Assembly: GCF_001548395.1 (NCBI RefSeq)
Contig: NZ_AP017367.1
Location: forward strand, 4,253,001 to 4,317,000
DNA from: Leptolyngbya sp. O-77
GTDB lineage: Bacteria > Cyanobacteriota > Cyanobacteriia > Elainellales > Elainellaceae
Direction of reading: 5' to 3'
Length of the DNA stretch: 64,000 bases
Below are positions 27,830-36,134 of this stretch, in pieces. Each line of letters opens with the position of its first letter. Position 1 is the first letter of the stretch. Below the pieces are notes generated by a model that did no database searches, had not been told where the DNA came from, and saw nothing but the letters and a program-made list of their open reading frames with translations. The translations under genes were made by a program, and so were the position numbers.

Positions 27830-28825
27830 ATGGCTACAGCCGATTTCAAGGACTACTACGAAATTCTCGGAGTTAGCAAAACTGCTACTCCAGAGGAAAT
27901 CAAAAAGGCTTACCGAAAACTAGCGCGTAAGTGTCATCCTGACTTAAATCCAGACGATCCAGAGGCAGAGGCTCGCTTTAAGGAAATTAACGAAGCTCAT
28001 GAGGTGCTGTCTGATCCAGAGAAGCGCCAAAAATACGACCAGTTTGGACAGTACTGGAAGCAGGCGATGGCAGGTGCGCCGCCGCCGGATGGGTCAGGTT
28101 TTGAAGAAACGGACTTTGGTCAATACGGCAGCTTTGATGATTTTATTGATGAATTGCTAGGTCGGTTTGGGCGAAGCGGTGGAACTGGGCGGCGGGTTTA
28201 TACTTACCGCACCACAACGGGGCCTGAGGGATTTCGAGAGTATGTCGAGTTTGGAGATGATCCCTTTAGCCGCTTTACTGAGATGCCTGCTCAGGATACC
28301 GAAGCGGCGATCGCCCTCACTTTGTCTGAAGCGTTTCACGGCACGCAAAAGCGCTTACAAATTGGAGATGAGACGGTTACAGTGCGAATTCCGCCGGGTG
28401 CCAAGTCTGGCAGTCGCATTCGGATTAAAGGAAAGGGACAAGTCAACCCTTTTAGTCAACAGCGGGGAGATTTGTACCTAACCATTGAGCTGCTGCCTCA
28501 TGCTTTCTACAAGTTTGACGGCAATAACTTGGTGTGCGAAATTCCGATTCGTGCAGACGAGGCAGTGCTGGGCGCTCAAATTGAGGTGCCTACTCCAGAT
28601 AGTTCTGTGACGATGACGATTCCTCCTGGTGTAGATTCGGGTCAAACACTTAGGCTGCGGGGCAAAGGCTGGCGTGATCCGCAAGGCAATCGAACAGATT
28701 TGCTGGTTCGCTTGAAGATCGTTTCACCCAAAGATCTCAGCCCTCAGGAAAAAGAATGCTATGAAAAGTTGCGGCAGGTGAGCCACTTTAATCCTCGAAA
28801 AGCACTTGCGGAGGTGCGCCTATGA
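27830..28825 (+). CDS. DnaJ/Hsp40 co-chaperone, CbpA type
   Basis: The protein has 331 residues from ATG 27830; a GTG six bases upstream is an alternative. The J-domain is at 6-72, with YYEILGVSKTATPEEIKKAY and the HPD triad (RKCHPDLNPDD). A Gly-rich linker follows, with no cysteine-rich zinc finger, so this is type II. The two C-terminal substrate-binding beta domains include VRIPPGAKSGSRIRIKGKG and MTIPPGVDSGQTLRLRGKG. It should stimulate DnaK ATPase. The next gene overlaps by 4 bases and encodes a CbpM-like partner. Confidence 0.92.
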   Translation: MATADFKDYYEILGVSKTATPEEIKKAYRKLARKCHPDLNPDDPEAEARFKEINEAHEVLSDPEKRQKYDQFGQYWKQAMAGAPPPDGSGFEETDFGQYGSFDDFIDELLGRFGRSGGTGRRVYTYRTTTGPEGFREYVEFGDDPFSRFTEMPAQDTEAAIALTLSEAFHGTQKRLQIGDETVTVRIPPGAKSGSRIRIKGKGQVNPFSQQRGDLYLTIELLPHAFYKFDGNNLVCEIPIRADEAVLGAQIEVPTPDSSVTMTIPPGVDSGQTLRLRGKGWRDPQGNRTDLLVRLKIVSPKDLSPQEKECYEKLRQVSHFNPRKALAEVRL

Positions 28826-29121
28826 CCCAGAGTTTTGGTCTATCTCGTCTGGTTTGGTCGGAGACGGGCGATCGCCTGTACAGTTTTGAGCAGGCTGCGT
28901 ACTTTACACAGACTTCGATTCCACTCATTGAGAAGTGCGTGGCGCTGGGAGTTATTGAGCCTGAAGGCGATATGTTGCATCGACAAGATCTAGTGCGAAT
29001 TGTAAGAGTCTTGCGACTGCGCCGTGATTTAGGACTGAATCTAGCGGGTGCAGCAATGGTGTTGGATATGGCAACTGAAATTGCTCAACTCAAGGCGCAA
29101 CTGCGTGCCCTGCGTCAATAA
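28822..29121 (+). CDS. CbpM-like chaperone modulator (MerR-type fold)
   Basis: The protein has 99 residues. It starts in an ATGA overlap with the DnaJ stop, so translation is coupled. It shows a MerR-like winged helix (FEQAAYFTQTSIPLIEKCVALGV, then LHRQDLVRIVRVLRLRRDLGL) and a short C-terminal helix (IAQLKAQLRALRQ). CbpM proteins bind the J-domain of CbpA and block its activity in E. coli. The pairing here matches that arrangement. Confidence 0.82.
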   Translation: MTQSFGLSRLVWSETGDRLYSFEQAAYFTQTSIPLIEKCVALGVIEPEGDMLHRQDLVRIVRVLRLRRDLGLNLAGAAMVLDMATEIAQLKAQLRALRQ

Positions 29122-29164
29122 GTTGAGTATTACAGTCAAATATAACCAAAAACATAATCAAACT

Positions 29165-29830
29165 ATGATTTATCTTCCTGTCACTTTTACGCTGTTCTTG
29201 CTGTTCTTACTGCTATTTCCGTTTATTTGGTTTGCGATCGCCCTCGACGTAGTAGAGCTGGCAGTAGCAAAGTTAGGCTTCTCTCCTAACGTCGCATTCC
29301 TGCTATTCATCTCTGTGCTAGTGGGTAGCACAATCAATATTCCCTTATATGAACGAGTCACAACCGTCCCTGTTATTTCAGATTTTGCCAATCTCTGGAC
29401 AGCGCGGTTTTGGGGTATTCCACTCAGAAGAATTGAGCAAAAGACAATTGTTGCACTCAATGTTGGAGGTGGCTTGATTCCATCTCTATTAGCGATTTAT
29501 GAATTCACGCGAGCTGATCCGCTTCTGATCATGCTCGTTACAGCAATTGTGACAACTGTTAGCTACTTCTCGGCTCAGATAGTTCCTGGAATCGGCATCC
29601 AAATGAATGCTCTAGTTGCTCCGTTGACTGCTTCCCTAGCTGCAACTGCTCTTTCTCCTGCTCCTCAGCCCATTGCGTTTGCAGGAGGAGTTTTAGGAAC
29701 GTTAATCGGTGCCGATTTACTACATTTGAGAGAGATAGAAAAAATGACAGCAGGAGTCTTAAGTATTGGCGGAGCAGGCGTGTTTGATGGAATCGCCCTA
29801 TGTGGGTTATTTGCCCTGTTGCTTACCTGA
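29165..29830 (+). CDS. DUF1614 family membrane protein
   Basis: The protein has 221 residues from ATG 29165 and about six hydrophobic segments. Typical blocks are VLVGSTINIPLYE, ALNVGGGLIPSLLAIYEF, VSYFSAQIVPGIGIQM and LGTLIGADLLHLREI, followed by SIGGAGVFDGIALCGLFALLL. The family has no firm function that I know of. It starts 43 bases after the CbpM-like gene, perhaps in the same transcript. Confidence 0.75.
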   Translation: MIYLPVTFTLFLLFLLLFPFIWFAIALDVVELAVAKLGFSPNVAFLLFISVLVGSTINIPLYERVTTVPVISDFANLWTARFWGIPLRRIEQKTIVALNVGGGLIPSLLAIYEFTRADPLLIMLVTAIVTTVSYFSAQIVPGIGIQMNALVAPLTASLAATALSPAPQPIAFAGGVLGTLIGADLLHLREIEKMTAGVLSIGGAGVFDGIALCGLFALLLT

Positions 29831-29953
29831 AATCTCTACCTGAAATCTCTAGATTCATCCCCTTAGCATTTGATATTGATCGGTATTAGCCCCCCCTAGG
29901 ATTGATTCCTCTAAATTGATTGTCAGCTTGATGAGATTTTGGAGGTACTGGCG

Positions 29954-30721
29954 ATGTTTAACGTTGTTCGTCGTAGCCAGATTGTCGGCTTGGTTGCAAT
30001 GGACGGTAGTACTGCAACTCGGCTAGGTGGTGTTGACGAAGTTTGGGTAAACGACCGGGGGCGTGTAGTCTATCTTGCCAGTAGTGCTGGTTATACGCCG
30101 TTGGAGCAAATTTCTCTGATCGGGCCGGATGCAGTGCTGACCTACTCTGACTTCGTTGTCGAGCCATCTATGAGCCTCTGCCGCTTGTGCGGAATGGGTG
30201 TGCGAATTCCGTCTAGAGTCGAAGTATTGGGTTGGATAGAGGATTTTTTATTTGACTGGGAAACAGGGGATATTGCAGCCTATATCTTAGGTGGAGAGAT
30301 TGCTGCTCCCTTTGGCGGCCGAGCGGTTCTGTTCCCAGAGGATGTAGAGTTCATTGATGCTGATTATGTCGTCATCAAGGAGGATGCAAAAAGTCGCCTA
30401 CAAGGTGAACTGGAAGGGCTAAAGGGATTTTTGAGCGAAAAATCTCAGCAGGTGAAAAATTTGGTGAAGCATCTGGGCGATCGCCTAAAGTCTTTAGTTT
30501 CTGCTGACGATCATCCCGATGTGGTACGGGTTAAAATCCGAGAAGTCCATGATGAGTTTGCTGGCTCAGGGCGACACGACAAGAACGCTCTGCAAGAGGC
30601 AGTCAATTTTTTGCAAGACAAATGGGAAGACCTACAAAAGAGCCTGTATCGGGCTAGTGATCGCACCAAGCAGGCGATTGATTCTGCGTGGAAGCAGTTG
30701 ACGGAAAACTCTGGTGAATAG
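29954..30721 (+). CDS. PRC-barrel domain protein with helical tail
   Basis: The protein has 255 residues. The ATG at 29954 follows a strong GGAGGT site 8 bases upstream; a TTG at 29939 is less likely. Two PRC-barrel-like repeats cover about residues 1-80 (RRSQIVGLVAMDGSTATRLG) and 85-140 (VEVLGWIEDFLFDWETGDIA). A CRLC motif sits between them. The rest is amphipathic helix, with FLSEKSQQVKNLVKHLGDRL and ASDRTKQAIDSAWKQL. PRC barrels bind RNA or proteins in several systems; no partner can be named here. A good terminator follows. Confidence 0.78.
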   Translation: MFNVVRRSQIVGLVAMDGSTATRLGGVDEVWVNDRGRVVYLASSAGYTPLEQISLIGPDAVLTYSDFVVEPSMSLCRLCGMGVRIPSRVEVLGWIEDFLFDWETGDIAAYILGGEIAAPFGGRAVLFPEDVEFIDADYVVIKEDAKSRLQGELEGLKGFLSEKSQQVKNLVKHLGDRLKSLVSADDHPDVVRVKIREVHDEFAGSGRHDKNALQEAVNFLQDKWEDLQKSLYRASDRTKQAIDSAWKQLTENSGE

Positions 30722-30852
30722 CGAATAGTACGCGGCCTTTTTGTCTTCCTAAGTGGTGCTACGAACGAAGTTGCTAGAGGCTTTGCAAACACTGGGCTAA
30801 CAACCACTCGGCTAACAATTAGGTCGCAAGTCCACAACCGAGAATCGATAGG

Positions 30853-30887
30853 CTAGCAGATTGGTGAAATCCAATCGCTAGTTTTTT
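30853..30887 (+). terminator. Rho-independent terminator after the PRC-barrel gene
   Basis: The left arm CTAGC-A-GATTGG pairs with the right arm CCAATC-GCTAG around a 6-base loop (TGAAAT), with one bulged A. Six T residues follow at once. It lies about 130 bases after the stop of the PRC-barrel gene. Confidence 0.8.
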
Positions 30888-30952
30888 CTGGTTCTTTATG
30901 GTCTGCTCTGGTCTGCTCTGGCACTATTACTGTAGCGCCATTAAAGAATAAC

Positions 30953-30980
30953 GCCCAGCCCTTCACCAAAAGGACTGGGC
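30953..30980 (-). terminator. Hairpin downstream of csbD
   Basis: Read on the minus strand, GCCCAG-T-CCTT pairs with AAGG-G-CTGGGC around a 6-base loop, with one mismatch. It lies about 36 bases after the csbD stop. Only a loose T-rich stretch follows, so termination is likely but not certain. Confidence 0.6.
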
Positions 30981-31016
30981 ATTTGGGCATTTCAGAGGGC
31001 ACGGAACAGGACGCGA

Positions 31017-31199
31017 TTAGTCAATCGCCTTTTTCACTTCGTCCTTGATGTCCTCGGTGGTGTGGCGAGCCTTGGCTTCGGCCTGCTTGGCGCGACCTTC
31101 CACTTTATCCTTGGGATCGCCCGTCACTTCACCGACGGCTTCTTGTACTTTACCCTCGATGTTTTTCGCAGTTGCCTTCACGCGATCTTCGATACTCAT
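31017..31199 (-). CDS. CsbD family stress protein
   Basis: The protein has 60 residues, highly charged, with the family pattern MSIEDRVKATAKNIEGKVQE followed by a VTGDPKDKVEGRAKQ block. Members are general-stress proteins induced by salt or osmotic stress in many bacteria, without a known biochemical activity. The gene is monocistronic and is followed by the hairpin at 30953-30980. The opposite strand also has a 60-codon frame, which I treat as a shadow. Confidence 0.88.
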   Translation of the reverse strand: MSIEDRVKATAKNIEGKVQEAVGEVTGDPKDKVEGRAKQAEAKARHTTEDIKDEVKKAID

Positions 31200-31583
31200 A
31201 GTTTTCGTACCTCGTTGTGCGATTTAACGTCTTGACCCTGCATCTGACCGCGAATCACAGTGCTGTTTAGCAGGCAATTCATTGGGCGAATCAGTGCATG
31301 AATCAATCGAACACTTTCACAATAGGCGCTGCTCCCAAAGCTTCCATCCCTCACAGGGCGGGAGTCTTGAGGCGTAGGGATCTGCCCAGCGCTCTAGTCC
31401 GGTAGGGAGAAGGTAGGTTGGAGGGCTGAAGGAATAAGAGGGTGAAGCGGTGGACGGGGGTTGAGGAGATGCTCCCTTCAAAACCGCCTCTCGCGATACA
31501 GTTCAGTTTCGTTACAGAAGTACATAATGGTTACAATTGGTTTAGCCCAATGTGATTTGATGTAACTCTTGCGATCGCCCCTT
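31200..31583. other. Divergent intergenic region between csbD and the EamA transporter
   Basis: About 380 bases have no gene. GTTACA appears twice 20 bases apart near 31512-31537 and could belong to a promoter or operator for the transporter. A purine-rich part lies at 31400-31470. No structured RNA or small ORF was recognised. Confidence 0.5.
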
Positions 31584-32672
31584 ATGACTCAAGCTTCTAC
31601 TCCGTCGAGAGCGTCTGTGTCGCCGCTGCTGCTGATTGCACCGTTCTTCCTGTGGGGCACGGCGATGGTGGCGATGAAGGGCGTGATTCCTCAAACCACG
31701 CCGCTGTTTATGGCGGGGGTGCGGGTGCTGCCTGCGGGGCTGCTGATTTTGCTGGCGGCGGTAGCGATGGGGCGATCGCAGCCGAAGGGTTGGAAGGCCT
31801 GGGGCTGGGTTGCGCTGTTTGGACTGGTGGATGCAGCGCTGTTTCAGGGATTTTTGGCAGAAGGACTGGTGCGGACGGGCGCGGGGCTGGGGTCGGTGAT
31901 GATCGACTCACAGCCGCTGGCGGTAGCGCTGATGGCGCGGTTCCTGTTTGGTGAGCGGGTGGGGGGCTTTGGCTGGCTGGGGCTGCTGTTTGGCGTGGTG
32001 GGGATTAGCCTGCTGGGGCTGCCAGAAGGCGTGCTCCAATCGGCGCTGCACGGCAATTTTTCGCCAGAACTGGGCGCTAGCCTGCTGCATGACCTGTTTC
32101 AAAACGGGCAGTGGCTCATGCTGATGGCGGCGCTGTCGATGGCAGTGGGCACGGTAATGATGGGCTATGTGTCGCGCCATGCCGACCCGGTGGCGGCGAC
32201 GGGTTGGCACATGGTGCTGGGTGGCATTCCGCTGTTTGCGCTGTCGGCACTGGGAGAAACGAACCAGTGGCAGCAGTTGGGCTGGACGGACTGGATGGCG
32301 ATGAGCTATTCCACGATTTTTGGCAGTGCGATCGCCTACGGACTGTTCTTCTACTTCGCGGCCAGCGGCAACCTGACGAGCCTGAGTTCCCTGACGTTTC
32401 TCACGCCTGTTTTTGCGCTGCTATTCGGCAACCTGTTTCTGTCCGAAGTGCTGAATCCGGTGCAGTGGGTCGGTGTAGGGCTGACGCTGGTGAGTATTTA
32501 CCTGATCAACCAGCGTGAGGTGCTGGCGGCGAAGTTTCAGCCCGCAGCGGTGGAAAAGGCCGCGACCTCGCTGGCGGCGGAACTGGAGGCCGAGATTGAA
32601 GCTGAGATCGAGGCGGTGAATGAAAAAATTGCAGCGCATCGGCGATCGCGCCTAGAAGGAGCCAGAGATTAG
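31584..32672 (+). CDS. EamA/DMT family transporter
   Basis: The protein has 362 residues from ATG 31584. About ten membrane helices form two EamA repeats. The first begins LLIAPFFLWGTAMVAMKGVI and the second includes AATGWHMVLGGIPLFALSAL and AYGLFFYFAASGNLTSLSSL. The charged C-terminal 45 residues are rich in Glu and Ala (LAAELEAEIEAEIEAVNEKI). Family members export amino acids, metabolites or drugs, and the substrate cannot be read from sequence. Confidence 0.88.
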   Translation: MTQASTPSRASVSPLLLIAPFFLWGTAMVAMKGVIPQTTPLFMAGVRVLPAGLLILLAAVAMGRSQPKGWKAWGWVALFGLVDAALFQGFLAEGLVRTGAGLGSVMIDSQPLAVALMARFLFGERVGGFGWLGLLFGVVGISLLGLPEGVLQSALHGNFSPELGASLLHDLFQNGQWLMLMAALSMAVGTVMMGYVSRHADPVAATGWHMVLGGIPLFALSALGETNQWQQLGWTDWMAMSYSTIFGSAIAYGLFFYFAASGNLTSLSSLTFLTPVFALLFGNLFLSEVLNPVQWVGVGLTLVSIYLINQREVLAAKFQPAAVEKAATSLAAELEAEIEAEIEAVNEKIAAHRRSRLEGARD

Positions 32673-32785
32673 CAGGGCGGCCCCAGTGCTGTTGCTAGTT
32701 CTCCCTCAAGCCTGTTGACGCTGACGGGAATTGTTAAGTACGGTGAAGAGGTTCAAGACGCTATGCCTCTGGAGCCGTTCTATCC

Positions 32786-33358
32786 ATGAAACTTTCGCCC
32801 AAGCTGAAAAAGTTGCTGGTGGCGCTGCTTTCGCTGGCGATCGCCTATGCGGTCATGGCGTTTGCCTTCAAGCTCATCGGGCTAGAAAATGCCCACCTCT
32901 GGGTGGAACGCGCCGGCCCCTCGGCCCCGCTGTTGTTTACTGTCGTTTGTGCGGCGAGCTTGATTGCTGCCCCGCTCAGCGGCAGTTCCATCTTTATCGC
33001 AGGCGGAGCGCTGTTTGGCAAAGAAAGCGCCTTTGTGCTGAGCTTTATCGCATCTCTCATTGGATGCAGTGTCAACTACTGGATTTCCCGTCGCTACGGT
33101 CGCCGGGTTGCAGTGCGACTGGTGGGCAAAGATGAAGTTGACGAACTGGATGCGTTTGTGGCCCGCCTGAAAGGACATCACAGCGTCCTCTATATGGCGC
33201 TGATCATGCTGCTGGGTCAGGATGTCGTGAGCTACGCCATTGGACTCACCAAGATCGACTACTTCCACTTTTTCCTGGCGCTGGTTCCTGCTGCGGCTGT
33301 CCTTGTTGGCTTCTATATCTATGTCGGCACAAGCCTTCTGGAAGCCCTGATTGCTTAG
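32786..33358 (+). CDS. VTT (TVP38/TMEM64-like, DedA superfamily) membrane protein
   Basis: The protein has 190 residues and about five hydrophobic segments. The family core is present: APLSGSSIFIAGGALFGKES and then GCSVNYWISRRYGRRVAVRL, with late LLGQDVVSYAIGLTKIDYFH. VTT proteins are integral membrane proteins linked to lipid scrambling or undecaprenyl-phosphate recycling in other bacteria. It converges on nadK across about 100 bases. Confidence 0.82.
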   Translation: MKLSPKLKKLLVALLSLAIAYAVMAFAFKLIGLENAHLWVERAGPSAPLLFTVVCAASLIAAPLSGSSIFIAGGALFGKESAFVLSFIASLIGCSVNYWISRRYGRRVAVRLVGKDEVDELDAFVARLKGHHSVLYMALIMLLGQDVVSYAIGLTKIDYFHFFLALVPAAAVLVGFYIYVGTSLLEALIA

Positions 33359-33456
33359 CGGCAAGTTAGTTTTGGATTTCGGATGGGCGATTTTGGATTG
33401 CCAATCCAAATGTCTAAAAGATTAAAGCCTTTTGATTTGAGGCTGATTCCTGACTC

Positions 33457-34377
33457 CTAATTTCGGTGGTTATTACTGTAGCGGACGAGCGTTCCGGCCC
33501 ACTGGAGCTTTTCGCGCAGGGTTTGGTAGTAGGAATAATTTTCTTGCAGGATAATGAACTGGGCGGGGCGTTCTGCCATGCGAATATCGACCCGCTGACC
33601 CGGCCAGATGGAAGTGGCCAGCACGCCATCCATCCAAAGTTTTGTCGTCATGTCGGGGTCTGACAAGGGCCAGATGCTGACCACCGACCCCGCAGGCAGC
33701 ACGATCGAGCGGCTGGACAGGCTGAGTGGGCAAATCGGCGTGACGGCGATCGCATCCATGCCGGGGTGAATAATTGGCCCGTTCGCTGCTAGGGTGTAGC
33801 AGGTGGAACCCGTCGGCGTGGCCACGATCAGCCCATCGCCCTGGTACTGATCCACCACCTCGCCGTCGATCTCCATTTCCAAAATCGACGTGACCATGCG
33901 ATCGGCTGAGGCAGGCTTGACACACATTTCGTTGAGCGCAAAGAAACGATCGCTCATTGGCTCCAGGTTGGTGCGGTTGCCTTCGTAGGTCGTCGCTTGC
34001 AGCATCATCCGCCGCTGTACCGCAAAGCGATCGCTCGTCAGCCGCTCCCACACCTGCTGCGAATCGGTCAAAAAATCCAGCGGCTCGGTCAAAAAGCCCA
34101 GGTGCCCCCCCACGTTCATCGCCAGGATGGGAATGCCTTCGTCTGCTAGATGCCGTGCTGCACCCAGCGCCGTGCCGTCGCCCCCCAGCACCAGCGCCAG
34201 GTCGATCGGCTGCGACACCGACGCGAGAAATACAGGATAGGGATTATCTCGTGGGCCGCTCGGCCCCATCAACACGCGACAGCCCCGCGCCTCCAGTTCC
34301 TTCGCACAGCGCTCGGCCCACTTTTGGCTCAGGGGGTTTCCCGATTTGTGAATAATGATGACTTGCTTTAGCTCCAC
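33457..34377 (-). CDS. nadK: NAD(+) kinase
   Basis: The protein has 306 residues, the usual size. It has the catalytic GGDGT motif in LALVLGGDGTALGAARHLAD, then NVGGHLGFLTE, FALNEMCV and GDGLIVATPTGSTCYTLAAN, all conserved in the family. It phosphorylates NAD to NADP. It lies 20 bases downstream of ndhE on the same strand, so it is probably the last gene of the ndhAIGE transcript. Many cyanobacteria have two NAD kinases, and which one this is cannot be told here. Confidence 0.94.
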   Translation of the reverse strand: MELKQVIIIHKSGNPLSQKWAERCAKELEARGCRVLMGPSGPRDNPYPVFLASVSQPIDLALVLGGDGTALGAARHLADEGIPILAMNVGGHLGFLTEPLDFLTDSQQVWERLTSDRFAVQRRMMLQATTYEGNRTNLEPMSDRFFALNEMCVKPASADRMVTSILEMEIDGEVVDQYQGDGLIVATPTGSTCYTLAANGPIIHPGMDAIAVTPICPLSLSSRSIVLPAGSVVSIWPLSDPDMTTKLWMDGVLATSIWPGQRVDIRMAERPAQFIILQENYSYYQTLREKLQWAGTLVRYSNNHRN

Positions 34378-34397
34378 CCGATCGCCATCTCAATCTG

Positions 34398-34703
34398 CTA
34401 CCACTTCAGCAGATTAAATTGCTCCATATCCACCGTATCGCGATTTCGGTAAATGGACAGCACGATGGCAAGACCCACGGCCGCCTCCGCAGCGGCGATC
34501 GCAATCACAAATACTGTAAACACTTGCCCCTTGACCGCGCTGGGGTCGAGAGAGTTGGAAAACGCCATCAGGTTGAGGTTGACGGAGTTGAGCAGCAGTT
34601 CGATCGACATCAGCACGCGGATGGCATTGCGGCTAGTGACCAGGCCATAGATGCCAATGCAAAACAGAGCGGCGGCGAGTAAAAGGAAATACTGAAGCTG
34701 CAT
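34398..34703 (-). CDS. ndhE: NDH-1 subunit E (NuoK-like)
   Basis: The protein has 101 residues with three membrane helices. The conserved block IRVLMSIELLLNSVNLNLMA carries the two buried glutamate sites of NuoK-type proteins (SIEL and the later AAAEAAVGLAIVL). It is a proton-channel subunit of thylakoid NDH-1. It follows ndhG by 61 bases. Confidence 0.95.
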   Translation of the reverse strand: MQLQYFLLLAAALFCIGIYGLVTSRNAIRVLMSIELLLNSVNLNLMAFSNSLDPSAVKGQVFTVFVIAIAAAEAAVGLAIVLSIYRNRDTVDMEQFNLLKW

Positions 34704-34764
34704 AGGTCGGAGATCAGGGGTTAGAGGTCAAGAGTCGGGCATGTCCAGTGGAAACGGGGTGAAC

Positions 34765-35370
34765 CTAATCTCTAGAACTGGTTCCAGTGAGTTCACGGGG
34801 GCGTTCGGGGAGCGTCAGCGAGGTTCTTGGGCCGTCTTCGGTTGTCGCTTCTTCGGGCAGAAACTCGCGGCGGGCGATCACGATCGCCCCAATCAGCGCC
34901 ATCAGCAGCAGCACCGATGCCAGTTCAAACGGCAGCAGGAAATCGCTGAAGAAATGCAGCCCGATGGTCACCAGCGCTTCGTCTCCGGCAATCGGCGCGT
35001 CCGAAAGTCCCCAGGGCGTTGCCACGATCATCGTCGCCAGCAGCCCAAACAGCCCGGCGCATACTGCACCCGTCGCCGCTTTCCCTAGCCACGCCTTTTG
35101 CACAGGCGCAAAATCCTGACGCTTATTCACCAGCATGATGCCAAACAGGATCAGCACGTTCACCGCACCGACGTAAATCAAGATCTGCGCCGCTGCAACA
35201 AATCCGGCATTCAGCAGAATGTATAGCCCGGAAATGCTGATAAATACCAGCCCTAGTAAAAAGGCTGAGTACACAATGTTATCCAGCAGCACCACACCCA
35301 GCGCCGCCGCCAGCATCATTGCCGCCAGCACAATCAAAGAAACCAGTTGAACGCCATCTGCCAGATTCAC
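34765..35370 (-). CDS. ndhG: NDH-1 subunit G (NuoJ-like)
   Basis: The protein has 201 residues with five membrane helices. It starts MNLADGVQLVSLIVLAAMML and includes LLGLVFISISGLYILLNAGF and LIYVGAVNVLILFGIMLVNK, the conserved NuoJ/NdhG region. The C-terminal tail is polar. Its position between ndhI and ndhE is the standard cyanobacterial order. Confidence 0.95.
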   Translation of the reverse strand: MNLADGVQLVSLIVLAAMMLAAALGVVLLDNIVYSAFLLGLVFISISGLYILLNAGFVAAAQILIYVGAVNVLILFGIMLVNKRQDFAPVQKAWLGKAATGAVCAGLFGLLATMIVATPWGLSDAPIAGDEALVTIGLHFFSDFLLPFELASVLLLMALIGAIVIARREFLPEEATTEDGPRTSLTLPERPRELTGTSSRD

Positions 35371-35451
35371 AGTCGGTCTCCTGAACGAGAAGAGGAAAGG
35401 TCGAGGTTACAGATTAAACAGTCTGCCTAGGAACACCCGTGGAACCATCCA

Positions 35452-36057
35452 CTAGGCTTCGGGTGCAACTTCCGCAGGCTGGGCTTCGTTGAGTATTTCT
35501 TCGGGCAGCTTGCCAGCACGGCGCGACCCGGCAGGCAGGTCGTGTGGCTCCATCACGCCCTTGGGCAGGTAGCCCAACTCCCGCAGCGGGGTTACCATTG
35601 GGTCTTGCGTCACCTTATAGGGCAGGCGACCGAGGGCCACGTTGTCGTAGTTCAATTCGTGGCGATCGTAGGTCGCAAGCTCGTACTCTTCGGTCATCGA
35701 CAGGCAGTTGGTGGGGCAATATTCCACGCAGTTGCCGCAGAAGATACACACACCGAAGTCAATGCTGTAATGGTTCAGCTTTTTCTTCTTGGTTTCCTTG
35801 TTAAATTCCCAGTCCACCACGGGCAGGTTGATCGGGCATACCCGAACGCAGACTTCGCAGGCGATGCACTTGTCAAACTCGAAGTGGATGCGGCCACGAA
35901 AGCGTTCCGAAGGAATCAGTTTCTCATAGGGATATTGCACCGTAATCGGGCGACGGTGCATGTGGTCAAAGGTGACCGACAAGCCTTGACCAATGTACTT
36001 GGCTGCCTGAACTGCTTCCTTGGTGTAGTCGGAGACTTGCTTGAGAAATTTCAGCAT
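35452..36057 (-). CDS. ndhI: NDH-1 subunit I, two [4Fe-4S] ferredoxin-like domain
   Basis: The protein has 201 residues from ATG 36057; the frame is open upstream but that part has no family similarity. Two CxxCxxCxxxCP motifs are intact: CIACEVCVRVCP and CIFCGNCVEYCP. They hold the N6a/N6b clusters that pass electrons toward plastoquinone. The C-terminus is acidic and Ala-rich, as in other cyanobacterial NdhI. Confidence 0.96.
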   Translation of the reverse strand: MLKFLKQVSDYTKEAVQAAKYIGQGLSVTFDHMHRRPITVQYPYEKLIPSERFRGRIHFEFDKCIACEVCVRVCPINLPVVDWEFNKETKKKKLNHYSIDFGVCIFCGNCVEYCPTNCLSMTEEYELATYDRHELNYDNVALGRLPYKVTQDPMVTPLRELGYLPKGVMEPHDLPAGSRRAGKLPEEILNEAQPAEVAPEA

Positions 36058-36134
36058 AGGAAGGAGGGAGAGGGGAGAAGGATGAGGACGGAAGGATGGG
36101 GGATGAATGATGGCGATCGCCGATTTCCTGAACC

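Noticed and set aside
33391..33407. Palindrome TTGGATT-GCC-AATCCAA as a terminator of the VTT gene
   Set aside because: The loop is only 3 bases and no T tract follows, so support is weak.
34765..35119. Plus-strand frames opposite ndhG
   Set aside because: They are shadows of GC-rich ndhG codons with no family similarity.
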